In this document: one piece after another, positions 11,136 through 21,469 of the stretch
Numbering within the stretch: the first letter of the stretch is position 1
Layout: every line of letters begins with the position of its first letter
From: Rhizopus sp. PT2906
Taxonomy: Eukaryota; Mucoromycota; Mucoromycetes; Mucorales; Rhizopodaceae
Assembly (NCBI GenBank): GCA_025529335.1
Contig: JAMYHX010000433.1
Coordinates: 1 to 45,819, forward strand
DNA: 45,819 nt
Direction of reading: 5' to 3'
Notes under the pieces: model-generated
What the model was told of the DNA's origin: nothing
The model's database searches: none
Seen by the model: the letters and a program-made list of their open reading frames with translations, nothing else
Program-made: the position numbers and the translations under genes

Positions 11136-12427
11136 ATGGTAAATATATAAATCATCCATCCATTAAAGAAAAGGATTACTAACCACAGCTTATAGTCTCA
11201 CAGGTTCGTATTAGAAGTCTTCAACAAAAGAGTGTCATTTGGAGAATGAGAAATTAACATGTTGATTCATTTAGAAAATTCGAGGCTCCTCGTCACGGTC
11301 ACTTGGGTTTTGGCCCTCGTAAGAGAACTAGATCTCACCGCGGTCGTGTCAAGGCTTACCCCAAGGACGATGCTAAGAAGCCCGTCCACTTGACTGCCTT
11401 CATGGGTTACAAGGCTGGTATGACCCACATCGTTCGTGATCTTGAACGTCCTGGTTCCAAGATGCACAAGAAGGAAATCGTCGAAGCCGTCACTGTTATC
11501 GAAGCTCCTGCTATGGTCGTTGTCGGTGTTGTCGGTTACGTCGAAACCCCTCGTGGTCTCCGTTCATTGACCACCGTCTGGGCTGAACACCTTTCCGAAG
11601 AAGCCAAGCGTCGCTTCTACAAGAACTGGTACCGCTCCAAGAAGAAGGCCTTCACTAAGTATGCTGCCAAGTATGCTGAAGGTGCCAAGGACATCAACCG
11701 TGAATTGGAACGTATCAAGAAGTACTGTTCCGTCGTCCGTGTCATTGCTCACACTCAAATCTCCAAGGCCAAGCTTAACCAACGCAAGGCTCACATTATG
11801 GAAATCCAATTGAACGGTGGTTCTGTTGAGCAAAAGGTTGACTGGGCCCGTGAACACTTTGAAAAGGAAGTCACTGTTGGCTCCGTTTTCGAACAGGACG
11901 AAATGATCGATATCATCGCTACTACCAAGGGTCACGGTTTCGAAGGTGTCACTCACCGTTGGGGTACCAAGAAGTTGCCTCGTAAGACTCACCGTGGTCT
12001 CCGTAAGGTTGCCTGTATTGGTGCCTGGCATCCTTCTCGTGTCATGTACTCTGTTGCTCGTGCTGGTCAACGTGGTTACCACCGCCGTACTGAAATCAAC
12101 AAGAAGATTTACCGTATTGCCAAGGGTGTTGATGCCAAGTCTGGTACTACTGAATACGACTTGACCGAGAAGAAGATTACCCCCATGGGTGGTTTCCCTC
12201 ACTATGGTGAAGTTAACGAAGACTTTGTCATGATCAAGGGTTGTTGTGCTGGTTCCAAGAAGCGTGTCATCACTCTTCGTAAGTCTTTGACCGTCCACAC
12301 CAAGCGTTCTGCTCTCGAAAAGGTCACCCTCAAGTTCATCGATACTTCCTCCAAGTTCGGTCACGGTCGCTTCCAAACCCCCGCCGAAAAGCACCAATTC
12401 ATGGGTACTCTCAAGAAGGATCTTTAA
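11136..12427 (+). CDS. RPL3: 60S ribosomal protein L3 (uL3)
   Basis: Core large-subunit protein near the peptidyl-transferase centre. The body exon 11275-12427 encodes HGHLGFGPRKRTRSHRGR through to the C-terminal GTLKKDL. The conserved N-terminus MSHRKFEAPRH is split over three exons. The ATG alone (11136-11138) is followed by a 57-nt intron with a ttactaac branch site. Next comes an 8-nt exon TCTCACAG (11196-11203), a 71-nt intron, and then the body. The joined product is 387 residues, the same as yeast Rpl3. Codon use is strongly biased (AAG, GGT, GTC, CGT), as expected for high expression, and unlike the neighbours. The gene converges on UQCC1 with only 36 bp between stop codons. Confidence 0.97.
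11196..11203 (+). other. RPL3: 8-nt internal micro-exon of RPL3
   Basis: TCTCACAG supplies Ser, His and two bases of Arg. It is flanked by tatag on the left and gttcgt on the right. Skipping it would shift the frame straight after the start codon. Confidence 0.88.
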
Positions 12428-12437
12428 GTTGCTTTTT

Positions 12438-12461
12438 TTATTATTGTAAAATGATAATAAA
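12438..12461. terminator. Interlocked poly(A) signals of RPL3 and CBP3
   Basis: AATAAA on plus at 12456-12461 (for RPL3) and AATAAA on minus at 12438-12443 (for CBP3) lie within the 36 bp between the two stop codons, each pointing into the other gene. Confidence 0.6.
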
Positions 12462-12463
12462 TG

Positions 12464-13385
12464 TTATACAAACATGAGATCTGGTTTATTAAACTGCACA
12501 ATGCCCGCATTGAGTTTTTCTCCACCGTATTTTTCCAGTGCTTGCAGTTCACGTCTGATGTACTGAACGACAAGAGCTAAATCCGTAGCATTGTTGGAAG
12601 AGATAGCAAACAGGTTTCTCCACAAGGCAGCAGCCAAGACAGGATCGTCTTTACACATACCCTCATCATAGGCTATAACGCCACCGTGGAATTGAGCCAA
12701 GAGGTCTTTGATGTAGCTGTTGATCACTTTCTGCTGTGTGATCTATAATAAAAAAAAGTGTGTATCAATATGTGTTGCTTAAGAAGTGTACTTTAGCTAT
12801 TTACTCCATGTGATCTAATTCTATCTTCAGCATCTTCAAAGAAACGGTTGACAAGTTCTTGGATATATATCTTTCCGTTTCCTTCAGCGCGAAGATGTAC
12901 CATGAGCATCCAAACATGTATCTGAGTGACAGAGAACCAAGACTGAAAGTTATCAGGGAGGTTGCATTCTACATATTGCCTATTTTAATCTGGGCCTCTC
13001 TGCTGGGTTTTACACTGTTACTGTTTTATACCTTTGACATAAAAGTCTTTATTCAATTCCATTTGGCTTGCACATTCAGCATAGAGAGTATGACTGGCAC
13101 GAATAGCGGTTGACGTCTTTGAATAATAACCCATAGCTTTTGCTAGACCATAAACAATCTTTTTTGTTGTAGGTGAGTATTTCTCTTGTTGATCTTGTTC
13201 TTTTTCTGTCGAATAGAGTCTTAAAGTGGCGGGGACTATTCTGGGTTGAAGAAAGGTATATGAAGTCTATTCAAAGCACGCGTATGTGTATATGTGTGAG
13301 TAAACATATATATGCGTGTGTGTGTTTAAGGTGTATATACCCTTTTTATTTGACTGCTGATTATTCTTTTTGTAAGGTTTGACAT
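12464..13385 (-). CDS. CBP3: Ubiquinol-cytochrome c chaperone (Cbp3/UQCC1)
   Basis: Mitochondrial assembly factor that binds newly made cytochrome b for complex III. Exons on the minus strand are 13341-13385, 13032-13266, 12805-12968 and 12464-12742; 240 residues. The first 40 residues are basic, hydroxylated and free of acids (MSNLTKRIISSQIKR...), a typical mitochondrial presequence, and exon 1 encodes just its first 15. Family signatures follow: LPDNFQSWFSVTQIHVWML, FFEDAEDRIR, and LAQFHGGVIAYDEG with ALWRNLF. The protein is close to the conserved ubiquinol-cytochrome c chaperone domain length. It is convergent with RPL3. Its AATAAA (minus strand, 12438-12443) sits 10 bp from the RPL3 stop, so its 3' end probably overlaps RPL3. 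Confidence 0.92.
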
Positions 13386-13539
13386 TATTGAATTACAAAA
13401 AAAGAGAGTCTATGAAAAAAGAAAAAATATTTTTCTGTTCCCGGGGATTGAAAAGTTAAGCCATGACAACCGTTGTCATAGGAACAGATAAGTAATAGGT
13501 AGTGAAAAGAGTGAAGACAAAATTTATTAGGAAACAAAA

Positions 13540-14444
13540 TCAGCAGTGTTGTAGTCTAAGGATACTTCTAACATCGGCAGCAAATCTTAGAGCGTCTAAA
13601 AAAGGCAAAAGGTCAAGTAAGCTTTCATCGTTGGGGTTTGATATCCAAGTGGGTAAAGCGATTCCGTTTTCTATGTTTAAAAATGAGAATGAATTCACAT
13701 TGGGGTTATGTGCAAATATACCTTTATATAGATCAAATGCCACTGGACTATTATCAATGAGACACACTTTATTCAAATCTTTTTCGGCCAGCGTAAGATC
13801 TTTTAAAAAGTTACCGTTTCTAACAACACAAGACTACAGAAGGGGGTCAATATCGCATGTGTATTCATCATGATTTCTTACTTGTCGAAAAAAACGTTGT
13901 GAAATAATGTTGTCTTGATCAAGCCAATCAATCACGGGGTCAGCATATTCTGCCATAGATGCAGTATAAATTACAATTTTATACCACTGACTTATCTATT
14001 TGATGTATGGTGTTTTTGTGTGTGTAAGAATAATTTTCGAATAGGATCTCAGAGACTTACAGTTTTCAAAAAGAAATCTACATGTGGTCGCTTATAGACT
14101 TCATACAGTAAAGATTGTTTATCACATTGTACTTCAATTGTCTTGTGAATAATAGATGGGCTGACTTCAGTTATCGTTTCAGAACCAAGTCTAACAGAAT
14201 GAACGAGTGTTTCATCCAAATCTAATACAAGTGTTTTTCCTTTATAATATTGTAATGCTACATTATTGTTATTATTGTTGGGTATCATCTTTTTGGTCTT
14301 TTTGCTGTGTAAGAGGGAATATATAAACTGTAGTGTTATTGCAACATATTGATATAAATGATTAAAGAATAGTCTTGTTCTTTTCTTTCTACTCAAGTTG
14401 GTCGTATTGGCTGCCGTTCTTGTGATGGTAAATGTGGTTGACAT
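13540..14444 (-). CDS. NEM1: Nem1/CTDNEP1-like nuclear-envelope phosphatase
   Basis: HAD-type protein serine phosphatase of the FCP/SCP family. In yeast the Nem1-Spo7 complex dephosphorylates the lipin Pah1 at the nuclear envelope/ER. Exons are 14061-14444, 13882-13995 and 13540-13833; 263 residues. The catalytic DLDETLVHS begins at residue 75 (Asp75 and Asp77). IVIYTASMAEYADPV is the second HAD motif, and CLIDNSPVAF plus LLDLLPFLDALR complete the domain. A hydrophobic stretch near residues 26-46 could anchor it in the membrane. Exon 2 was started at ATA (13995) because this acceptor keeps the phase. The length is like CTDNEP1 and much shorter than yeast Nem1, which has a long N-terminal extension. 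Confidence 0.9.
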
Positions 14445-15825
14445 GCTTAATTAGCAATAATAATAATAATAACTATAATAATAAAGAAAAAGAAAAAAAA
14501 AAAAAAAAAAAAGAAAGGAGGAAAAAAAAGTAAAGAAAATAGCGCAACTGTCACTTGATATTTTTTTTGCCCTTTTTCTTTTCGTTTATTGTTTTTTCCT
14601 ATTTTGCATAATTCACAACAATACATTGCCCTTATCTTTCTTTTGAAGAAATAATATGAATGCAAAGAGTTTATTGAATACTATAGGATAGATTCTTATA
14701 TATTATTATTATGTAATATAATCATCTGTTGTAATAAATGATTTTCGTACACAACCCATTGTTTAGTTTCCATGAAGACATATCTAAATATGTGTGTGCG
14801 GTAAATAACGACCTATGGCTCAATCGAGACTATCCCATCTTTTGGGGTCACTTATTAAGTCTATACACTTCATTACAAAGAATCTTTCACTCGCTCGTGA
14901 GTTTAAAGATGATTACTGAATAATAGGAGGAAGGGGGTTAAAGGGACACTAACCATTAAAGTACGCTGGTTTTAAGTTGGCAGCAAAGGGGCTGTTATAA
15001 ATATAAGACTAATTCAATTACCAAATAGCTATCCAATTGGTAACTATTACTAGCAAAAATAGTAAGTAGCGTATATGGTATCTGCCAGTGTCTGCGCTGA
15101 TCAAGTGTCCACCGTACGATGTTTGGGACTGGAAATAGAAATACTTAATTAAACAGCACTACCCCATAAATTGACAAGTGCTTGCTGATATCATGAATGA
15201 CTATCATGGGAACAGGAAAGAAAGAATTAGTGCACCAGCCTTGTATCGCCATCTTCTAAACTAAGAGACACAGATGAACATCTTCTTTCGTTATTCTAGT
15301 GATCTTCATTACCATACTGTTTTGTAAGCATGCAGCTCCGTTTTTAACCCAAACGATCTTTCCCCAACTGATATTTACCCAAATATTAAACATATTCCGC
15401 ATTTTACCCCGCATTTTTATTTAATTTCAGATGTTCATCAATCACTTTGGGCAATTAATACCTTCTGTTTCGTCCCCCATCAGACACATTGATATACAAA
15501 TTCAGTAATTACATGTTATTAGCTCTCGAAAAAAAGAATAATCTTTGGTACTGTAATTGTTGAAGAGACTTTTTTTTTCAAAAGTGGATGGCTTGTCAGA
15601 ACTAGAGAACGCACTACTTGTAATGCCTTAATTATTCTTCTATACTATACTTTCTTTGCCTTATTATCTCACAAATTTGACAAAAGGGGATAGCATGAAA
15701 CATAGCTACTTCTGTTGTCACTTTGGCACTCATGCATATGTGGCAGCGATAAACCCTTTGGATCTTTGTTGGCCATTAATATTTTGCATAGAATCATGAT
15801 GACGCCAGTACGATGTTCACTTATC
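14445..15825. other. Gene-poor AT-rich spacer
   Basis: No gene that I can support. It begins with a (TTA)n run and an A-rich tract (about 14451-14520) just upstream of the Nem1-like start. A 61-codon plus-strand frame at 14738-14923 has no recognisable homology or splice partners. Confidence 0.45.
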
Positions 15826-16020
15826 CTATTGTTGATATTCCCCTTTCTTCCCTGACCCAAATGCTATCACTGGATTATTCTTCCTATCATAATGTAACTC
15901 CTGAGGGCATTTTTTGTCCTGTAATATAGACCCTTTGCTGGCGGAAAAAAGCTCAAGGTATTGCTTTTGTTGAGCATTTGAAGGACAGCATTTTTCCCAG
16001 GTGGTATAATATAAAACATG
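15826..16020 (-). pseudogene. Possible transposase scrap (TnpB/Fanzor-like?)
   Basis: An open minus-strand frame without a start codon reads YYTTWEKCCPSNAQQKQ, then YDRKNNPVIAFGSGKKG, then a stop. Further on, past stops, comes WRHHDSMQNINGQQRSKGF (about 15750-15800). The order of a 'NPVIAFG' segment followed by an 'xxHDxxxQNI' segment recalls the C-terminal RuvC part of TnpB/Fanzor-type proteins, but the zinc-ribbon cysteines between them are absent. Weak evidence; it could be another decayed transposase or chance. Confidence 0.2.
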
Positions 16021-16330
16021 ATAATTCTGCTAGTTTTTGCTGTTGACATATCAAGAAGAGACTGTTTCAGTATAAATGCAATGTTCTTTTGTTGATACTC
16101 GTTGCTCCCATAAGAGAAAAATTTATCCAAAAATGAATGTCTTAGATATCTTGGCTAAATGTCTTAGGTGAAAAAAGAGAGAACAGTGAAGCGATAAGCT
16201 AAACTAGTAAAGCGCCTTCCTGTAATACAAATGCTTATTTTCTTGTAATTAATGTTACAAAAGCGCCACTTGTATAAGGCAGATAAATTCTCTATGTAGC
16301 TCTTGTTAGTTTTTCTTTTTTTCTTTTTGT

Positions 16331-16631
16331 ATGGCTGATAGTAACTCTACATCATTTGGCTCGATTTTTGCTTCCGGCATTCAGGATGTGACAGCTGTAG
16401 CAGCTGTGCTTGGAACAGATATATGTAATAAAAACGCTGGGATGCCTCTGACCAAGGGGCATCTGTTCCCTGCTGCATGCGGTATATCAATGTTTGGAGT
16501 CCTTGGGCTTGCAAAGCACATCCTCAAATCGTTTTTGCCTCTGCATATTGCGGAGAGCTTGGAGATCGAAGTCGAAAAGTTTGACACATACAGAATAGAT
16601 AAAGCGATGCATAGAGGCAACAGACATACTT

Positions 16632-16668
<37 letters not shown>

Positions 16669-17799
16669 AGTCTTATCGAAATGTTAAAGTATTTATGGAT
16701 ACGTACTCTTATAGCGAGCATATGTGGATACCTGTCTTAATTTCGTGCTTTCTTTTGTCTTGTGTCAATCTTATACCCTACATACCTCACTATAGAACGC
16801 TCTATTTAAACTCTGAAGATTCTCCAGACTTATCAGACTCATACTTGTACTTTCCTCTTCTTTTGACGTTCTCCAGCTTTATGGCATCTTTTATCTGCTA
16901 GTTTGACGCTGCGATCATGCTATCAAGATTTCCTTCGCTCTATCCAATGGCTGGTCACGCTATGCGCATATTTATTTGCTCTGATCACTTTGGAAGTTTG
17001 TTTGCCAGACGCATTGGTTATGTTATAGGGCTTCTTGCAGCTGTAGGCATTGCCCATTGGCTACATAGGCTCGTACTTGGTTGTCCAAAAGATGACATCG
17101 ACGGATACATACTACTGGCTAGGACTGGAGCTTGTACTGTGTTTCTCACGCTTGGTGATATGATCATGGAATACGGAAATGGATGACATGGATACAATAT
17201 CGCTACGATATGTAATAGACAGAAGCGATGAGGAAGTTATCCGTCAGATCAGAGAATTACCGCTGTTTACAGAACAAGTAGAAGAAGTGTTCAGTAGGCT
17301 AAAGGCTGGAGGCTGCTTCATTCAAAGTAAAATAGTGGATATGCACTATCAAGCAAAATACTCTTTCCATGATGTATACATTGAAGTTATTAACGGTATT
17401 AGTGCACTTGTCTCCCTCAATTCCTTGTATGCTGTGCTTCGGGCAAAACCAACGTATTATATAATGTGGAATGACCAGTTTCGTCATGTAGACAAGTTCC
17501 TTGTGGCTCCTGGTAAAGTGAGATTGATAGTCGAAACACAAAAGCTTCGGGGATTATGTTTGTACGCACGTTACTATGTGAGGATCTCATGGAAAGTTTC
17601 CGATTTGTATTATCTAGAAGAAACTAATCTTGAGCCTCTAGGACAAGAAGAGATAAGTAATGAGGATCAAGAGAAGTTGAGAGCAAAAGAACAGGATATG
17701 TACGTATGGATAGACGCTGATAATTCATGTAAGTCACCTCGTCATGGGCTAGAAGAAGAAGCGATATCGTATAAACATATTTGCCTGAAGGACTATTAG
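16331..17799 (+). pseudogene. Decayed fungal multi-pass membrane protein gene
   Basis: The N-terminal piece (16331-16620) contains GSIFASGIQDVTAVAAVLGTD and a glycine/hydrophobic segment, typical of a poorly studied family of large fungal membrane proteins. The frame then meets a 31-A run (16634-16664). Later pieces lie in other frames: PYIPHYRTL (about 16780), and a segment with YQDFLRSIQWLVTLCAYLFAL, GYIGSYLVVQK and YYWLGLELVLCFSRLVI. The third is interrupted by TAG (17026-17028), TAG (17044-17046) and TGA (17161-17163), the last where the family normally has tryptophan. After that the frame stays open for 206 codons from 17179 to 17799. Introns could explain some but not all breaks, so I call it a pseudogene. 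The intact tail might still be expressed. Confidence 0.5.
16634..16664 (+). repeat. A31 homopolymer inside the membrane-protein remnant
   Basis: Uninterrupted run of 31 A. Read through, it would encode poly-lysine (KKKKKKKKKK) and then a stop, so it is either in an intron or part of the gene's decay. Confidence 0.9.
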
Positions 17800-18222
17800 A
17801 GCTTTTTCATTGATAATAGTAATAAATATATTCAACTTTTTTTATATTTGAATGCAATTCACTCAATTTGGATACAATTCGATAGTGTATGGTCTCTTAA
17901 ACTAAGGGTTCACGAGATATGTAGATAATATGGATAAATAACACGGCCATCCTATTTGTCGTAAAAGTTATTGTTGAATTACCGGGTATGTTATCCCGCT
18001 GTTCATTGGATTGTGTTATTTTTATCATAGCATTCATTTGCATATTTCTAGTATTTTCCTCAACAGAAATTACTAGAAATGCATGGAGAAATCGGCATGA
18101 ATGAAAGATGATACGTTCGGAAAAGATCTCAGCCTATCGATTGACATGGCAGGTTTATTATTAGTAGCATTAAGGTTCAACTTTTAATTTTGGGCATACA
18201 TCATTATCTGTTAGCAAATGAG
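17800..18222. other. Spacer
   Basis: AT-rich, no open frame or RNA gene recognised. It separates the decayed membrane gene from the promoter of the next gene. Confidence 0.5.
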
Positions 18223-18235
18223 TATATATATATAA
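18223..18235 (+). promoter_or_regulatory. TATA-like element
   Basis: TATATATATATAA about 50 bp before the ATG at 18284, followed by a pyrimidine-rich stretch (tctctctttttctc), as often seen in strongly expressed fungal promoters. Confidence 0.45.
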
Positions 18236-18283
18236 TGTGTCTTTGGTCTCTCTTTTTCTCATCTTTTATATTCACCATCGGAT

Positions 18284-18840
18284 ATGAAGCTTTACTCTCT
18301 TTTTGTTGCTGCTTGCTTACTCATTGCCAACTCTCTCTGTGATTTTCAAAACTTACAAACAGACGACAAGCAGCTCAACATTAGCTCACCTTTGATCAAT
18401 GGCGTTTATGTGACCAATAGGACTCTTCCCTGCACGTATACTCCTGCTAACCCTGCTAGTAAGTAAAACTACACGTCTTTTTCTTGCGCCCCTTAATTAA
18501 TTTTGTCACGTGTGTAGATTTAAAGCTGAATATCTACCTCACAAGCACTAGTGTTTCTGGCTTTAACGAAACAGTCATTGCTGTTGATGCTGATATCAAC
18601 AATGATCCTACAAGTACTGTTCCTATTACTCAAGGTACAACTACTTATTATCAACACTCTGTGAATTACCAAATTCCTCCAACAACGCCCGCTGGACAAT
18701 ATCAAGTCATTTATCAAAATGTCAATACAAACTTAAACACAAGCATCCCTATCACTATTCAATCGGAACCTGTTGTTAATGGAACTTCCTCCGGTACATC
18801 TTCAGAAGGCACCCCATCTTTTGCCAATACCATTGTTTGA
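18284..18840 (+). CDS. Secreted, N-glycosylated cell-wall-type protein
   Basis: Two exons (18284-18458, 18518-18840) give 165 residues. It opens with a signal peptide (MKLYSLFVAACLLIANSLC). The rest is a beta-strand-like segment with an Ig-like pattern: hydrophobic/Thr alternation, 'NISSPLINGVYVTNRTLPCTY' split across key positions, then 'YQIPPTTPAGQYQVIYQN'. This pattern resembles the Kre9/KNH-type Ser-Thr-rich secreted domain. There are at least five N-glycosylation sequons (NIS, NRT, NET, NTS, NGT) and a Ser/Thr/Gly-rich tail, but no clear GPI signal at the C-terminus (FANTIV). It is probably extracellular or wall-associated. The family name is a resemblance only. Confidence 0.72.
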
Positions 18841-18924
18841 TTCGCAAGACGTACACGCGCTTAAATTTTCTGAGATCAAAAAGAAATCAAACTAAATAAA
18901 CTTGGCCTTCTTTCTTTTCAAACA

Positions 18925-19671
18925 ATGACCAGACCTTCATATAATCACTTGCCTGAGCAACTTAAAAACCGTTATATTATTCAAAGACACGGCTTTTCTT
19001 TAGCCAATAATGAAAAGTTGATATGCTCTAACCCTGACATTGCCATTCCTCCTACAGGTGGGCCGCTCAACACAGGCTATGGTTTACATGATAAAGGAAA
19101 AAAACAAGTGAAGGAGGTAAAGTGGCTGATGTTTTATACACATACTTTTTGCTAATATATAAAGCAGTCGGCTCTTCGTCTCTCAAAGCATCTTTTCCCT
19201 TCTCAACAAAAGATAGACGATAATCCAGTTGTCATATTCTGTTCACCTTTCAAGCGAACAGTTGAAACAGCAGAGATTATCCAAGGCGTCTTAAATGACA
19301 CTGTGCTTCAAGGAAAACTGGGAACACCTATCAAAAACTTGGAGCTTCGAGAGAGATGGTACGGTCAGTTTGACATGACCAACGATGACAATTACAACAT
19401 CTGCTGGGCTGATGACGCTGCTGCCCCTGATCACGGTGAGCATAGTCAATATGATATCGAGTCTCCAAGCAGTGTGTGTGATCGAGCAACTCGGTTCATT
19501 GTAGATGAGATTGAATCAAAAATGGAAGGAAAGACCGTCATTTTGGTCGCTCATGGCGATATCTGTCAAATCATGTTGACTGCCTTCAAGGGCACTGATG
19601 CATGGAGACATAGAGAAATGGAACATGTTGATACTGCTCATTGGAGAGATACATTAGACTTTTTAAAATAA
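18925..19671 (+). CDS. Histidine phosphatase (phosphoglycerate-mutase-like family)
   Basis: Two exons (18925-19116, 19165-19671), 232 residues. The RHG signature is at residues 21-23 (IIQRHGFSLANN). The family's second arginine lies in SPFKRTVETAEII, followed by LRERWYGQFD and the second histidine in ILVAHGDICQ. These are the catalytic residues of the branch-1 histidine phosphatases. The substrate cannot be told from the sequence; similarity to classical glycolytic phosphoglycerate mutase is limited to the fold. The TAA stop overlaps an AATAAA (19667-19672), and the convergent MTR3 gene begins its stop 15 bp later, so the 3' UTR must lie antisense to MTR3. Confidence 0.85.
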
Positions 19672-19687
19672 AAATGTACGCTTTATT
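19667..19687. terminator. Interlocked poly(A) signals of the phosphatase and MTR3
   Basis: Plus-strand AATAAA (19667-19672) contains the phosphatase TAA stop. Minus-strand AATAAA (19682-19687) overlaps the MTR3 TAA stop. Cleavage usually occurs 10-30 nt downstream, which is inside the opposite coding region. Confidence 0.6.
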
Positions 19688-20562
19688 ATTGTAATGACTT
19701 CAATAATGCATTAGACATGACGCTGTATATCTTGGAACATCCATCAATACAATTTTCAACCGCTTTGGATGTAACGATGCTATCTGATTGTCCTACTTGG
19801 AGCATATAAGTTACTTCATTGAGAGAAGGCATGTATGATAACACTAATGAGCCGTCCTTTTGACTTTCTTCTTCCTCTGTACCGTCCATCAGAATATGAT
19901 CGTCCACAAACACTGTAGAACAAGCTGTCACAAGATCCAGCATTTCAATACCGGCATCGGCTAGTGCCACACTGGAAGCAATGATGGCAGCTGCCAGACA
20001 TGAACTCGTTCCGTCACTTTCGAGCACATTGATGTAAATGTCGAGGGCTGATTTTGGTAGCAGTTCAAGTCTGACGGCAGGTGATAGTGCTTGAATCAAT
20101 ACCTGGGAATATTCTTTTGCTTCTGGGTCTCTTACGGCCGATCTTCTTTTAATGTTGGAAAATGGAGAAAACTTGAAGTCGCAATTAATAATACCATTCT
20201 GTGAAAATGATGCTTTTTTAAGTTGTCGTGGTCCATATCTATTTACATGTAATTAGTCCCTCTTTTTCTCTCTTTTTGTATGTGTCTTAATTTACACTGC
20301 ACATGCAACTTTTGTATTTCCTACTTCAATGTATGCTGAACCATTAGCTTGAGTAATAAGGCCAGGCTTCAAAACTAAATCACTTTTAGACCATCTTCAA
20401 AAACGGATAAAAGAAATAAAACTTACAGATGGGTCTAATATCTTCTAATCCTCTTTTATCTAATCGCTTCTTTTGATCTAATACTTTTGGTGTTGATTCC
20501 TTGTTGTTTTTATAAATAGGTGCTACGCTTAATTCAGGTCCAGTAACGCGTTTACGATCCAT
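19686..20562 (-). CDS. MTR3: Exosome complex subunit MTR3 (EXOSC6)
   Basis: RNase PH-like, catalytically inactive ring subunit of the RNA exosome, acting in nucleus and cytoplasm in 3'-5' RNA processing. Exons are 20427-20562, 20296-20374 and 19686-20238; 255 residues. The N-terminus carries RVTGPELS and RGLEDIRPIFLKPGLITQA, then GSAYIEVGNTKVACAVYGPRQ split by the second intron, CDFKFSPFS, ALSPAVRLELLPKSALD, and ASSVALADAGIEMLDLV. The acidic/phosphorolytic active-site pattern of RRP41 is lacking, and the order of blocks matches EXOSC6. Convergent with the histidine phosphatase; the two stop codons are 14 bp apart. Confidence 0.9.
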
Positions 20563-21469
20563 GTTTTCTTTAAATTATGAAATACACTGAAAAAAAAAAA
20601 GGAAAAAAGGTCGACCCTTTTTTTGCTGTCACAAAATTAAGGCAGTTATTACATTTAAAGCGTATTTTAGTTCTTTTCAAGAGTAAAATAGAAAAAAAGG
20701 GCACTTTATGAGACTGGTAAGAAAAGAGAATAGTATAGATAAATGTATTTACAACTAGCTGACAACAAACCATAAAGATTTAGTATTATTGATTATTGAC
20801 AACAAAAGAGACAAAGAAAAAACTTGACTTCCCTCTAATTATGCTAAAGTGCCAAATGATGTATCATCTTTGATATGTTTTTCATTAAAACAAACAAAAC
20901 TAGAGTAAGTTCTTGCTCCAAGCCAGCTGTTACGCTAAATCCAAAGCAAGGGCCCAGCCACGTTTTTTTTTTATTGTTCTGTCAAACTTTACCCTTATGG
21001 TCCCTACCATAACCTACCAGCACGATCTACATCTTTCAATGAAGCAACAAGCTGACTATCAACAAGAGAGCTTAAAAGGAGACATCAGATCATCCAAAGC
21101 TCGTCACTTGTAGCCTTTTACCAAATGTTTATCTTTTCGTGTTACATATTGTTGATTGGATAAACAAGGTTACTTGTATCACCTTCTTCTTTACCATGTC
21201 AACCGTATCCTGGATATAAAATAAACAGCATCATTCGGAGTTACTGTCAAATATCATATGAAAAATAAAAAGTAGAAAGAGACCCCCCCTTGTTCACATA
21301 CAGGAATGTTGTTAATAAAGAAAGAAAAAAAAAGATACAAACGAATCACAACTTGATCAATTAAGGTTCGCATTTACGTCACAGTGAACTGGAGTTCAAA
21401 TATAAAAATTCAAATCATCTAAAAAAATTCTTTTCTTCTTTTTCCTTTATTTATAAAAATAAACAAACC
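20563..21469. other. Spacer and promoter of the CaaX repeat protein
   Basis: The left part carries the upstream region of MTR3. Nothing coding is supported. The right part holds a CRE-like site TTACGTCA (21374-21381), a TATA-like TATAAAAA (21401-21408) and a pyrimidine-rich leader before the ATG at 21470. Confidence 0.5.
21374..21408 (+). promoter_or_regulatory. CRE-like site and TATA element
   Basis: TTACGTCA (21374-21381) matches the ATF/CREB-type bZIP half-site arrangement used by fungal stress regulators. TATAAAAA follows at 21401-21408, about 62 bp before the start codon. The spacing suits a strong, regulated promoter. Binding is inferred. Confidence 0.4.

Noticed and set aside
10862..11155. 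97-codon minus-strand frame over the RPL3 leader
   Set aside because: Overlaps the RPL3 promoter and start; no homology, likely chance.
11564..12397. 277-codon open frame antisense to RPL3
   Set aside because: Produced by the strong codon bias of RPL3 on the other strand; composition is unlike a protein and RPL3 is certain.
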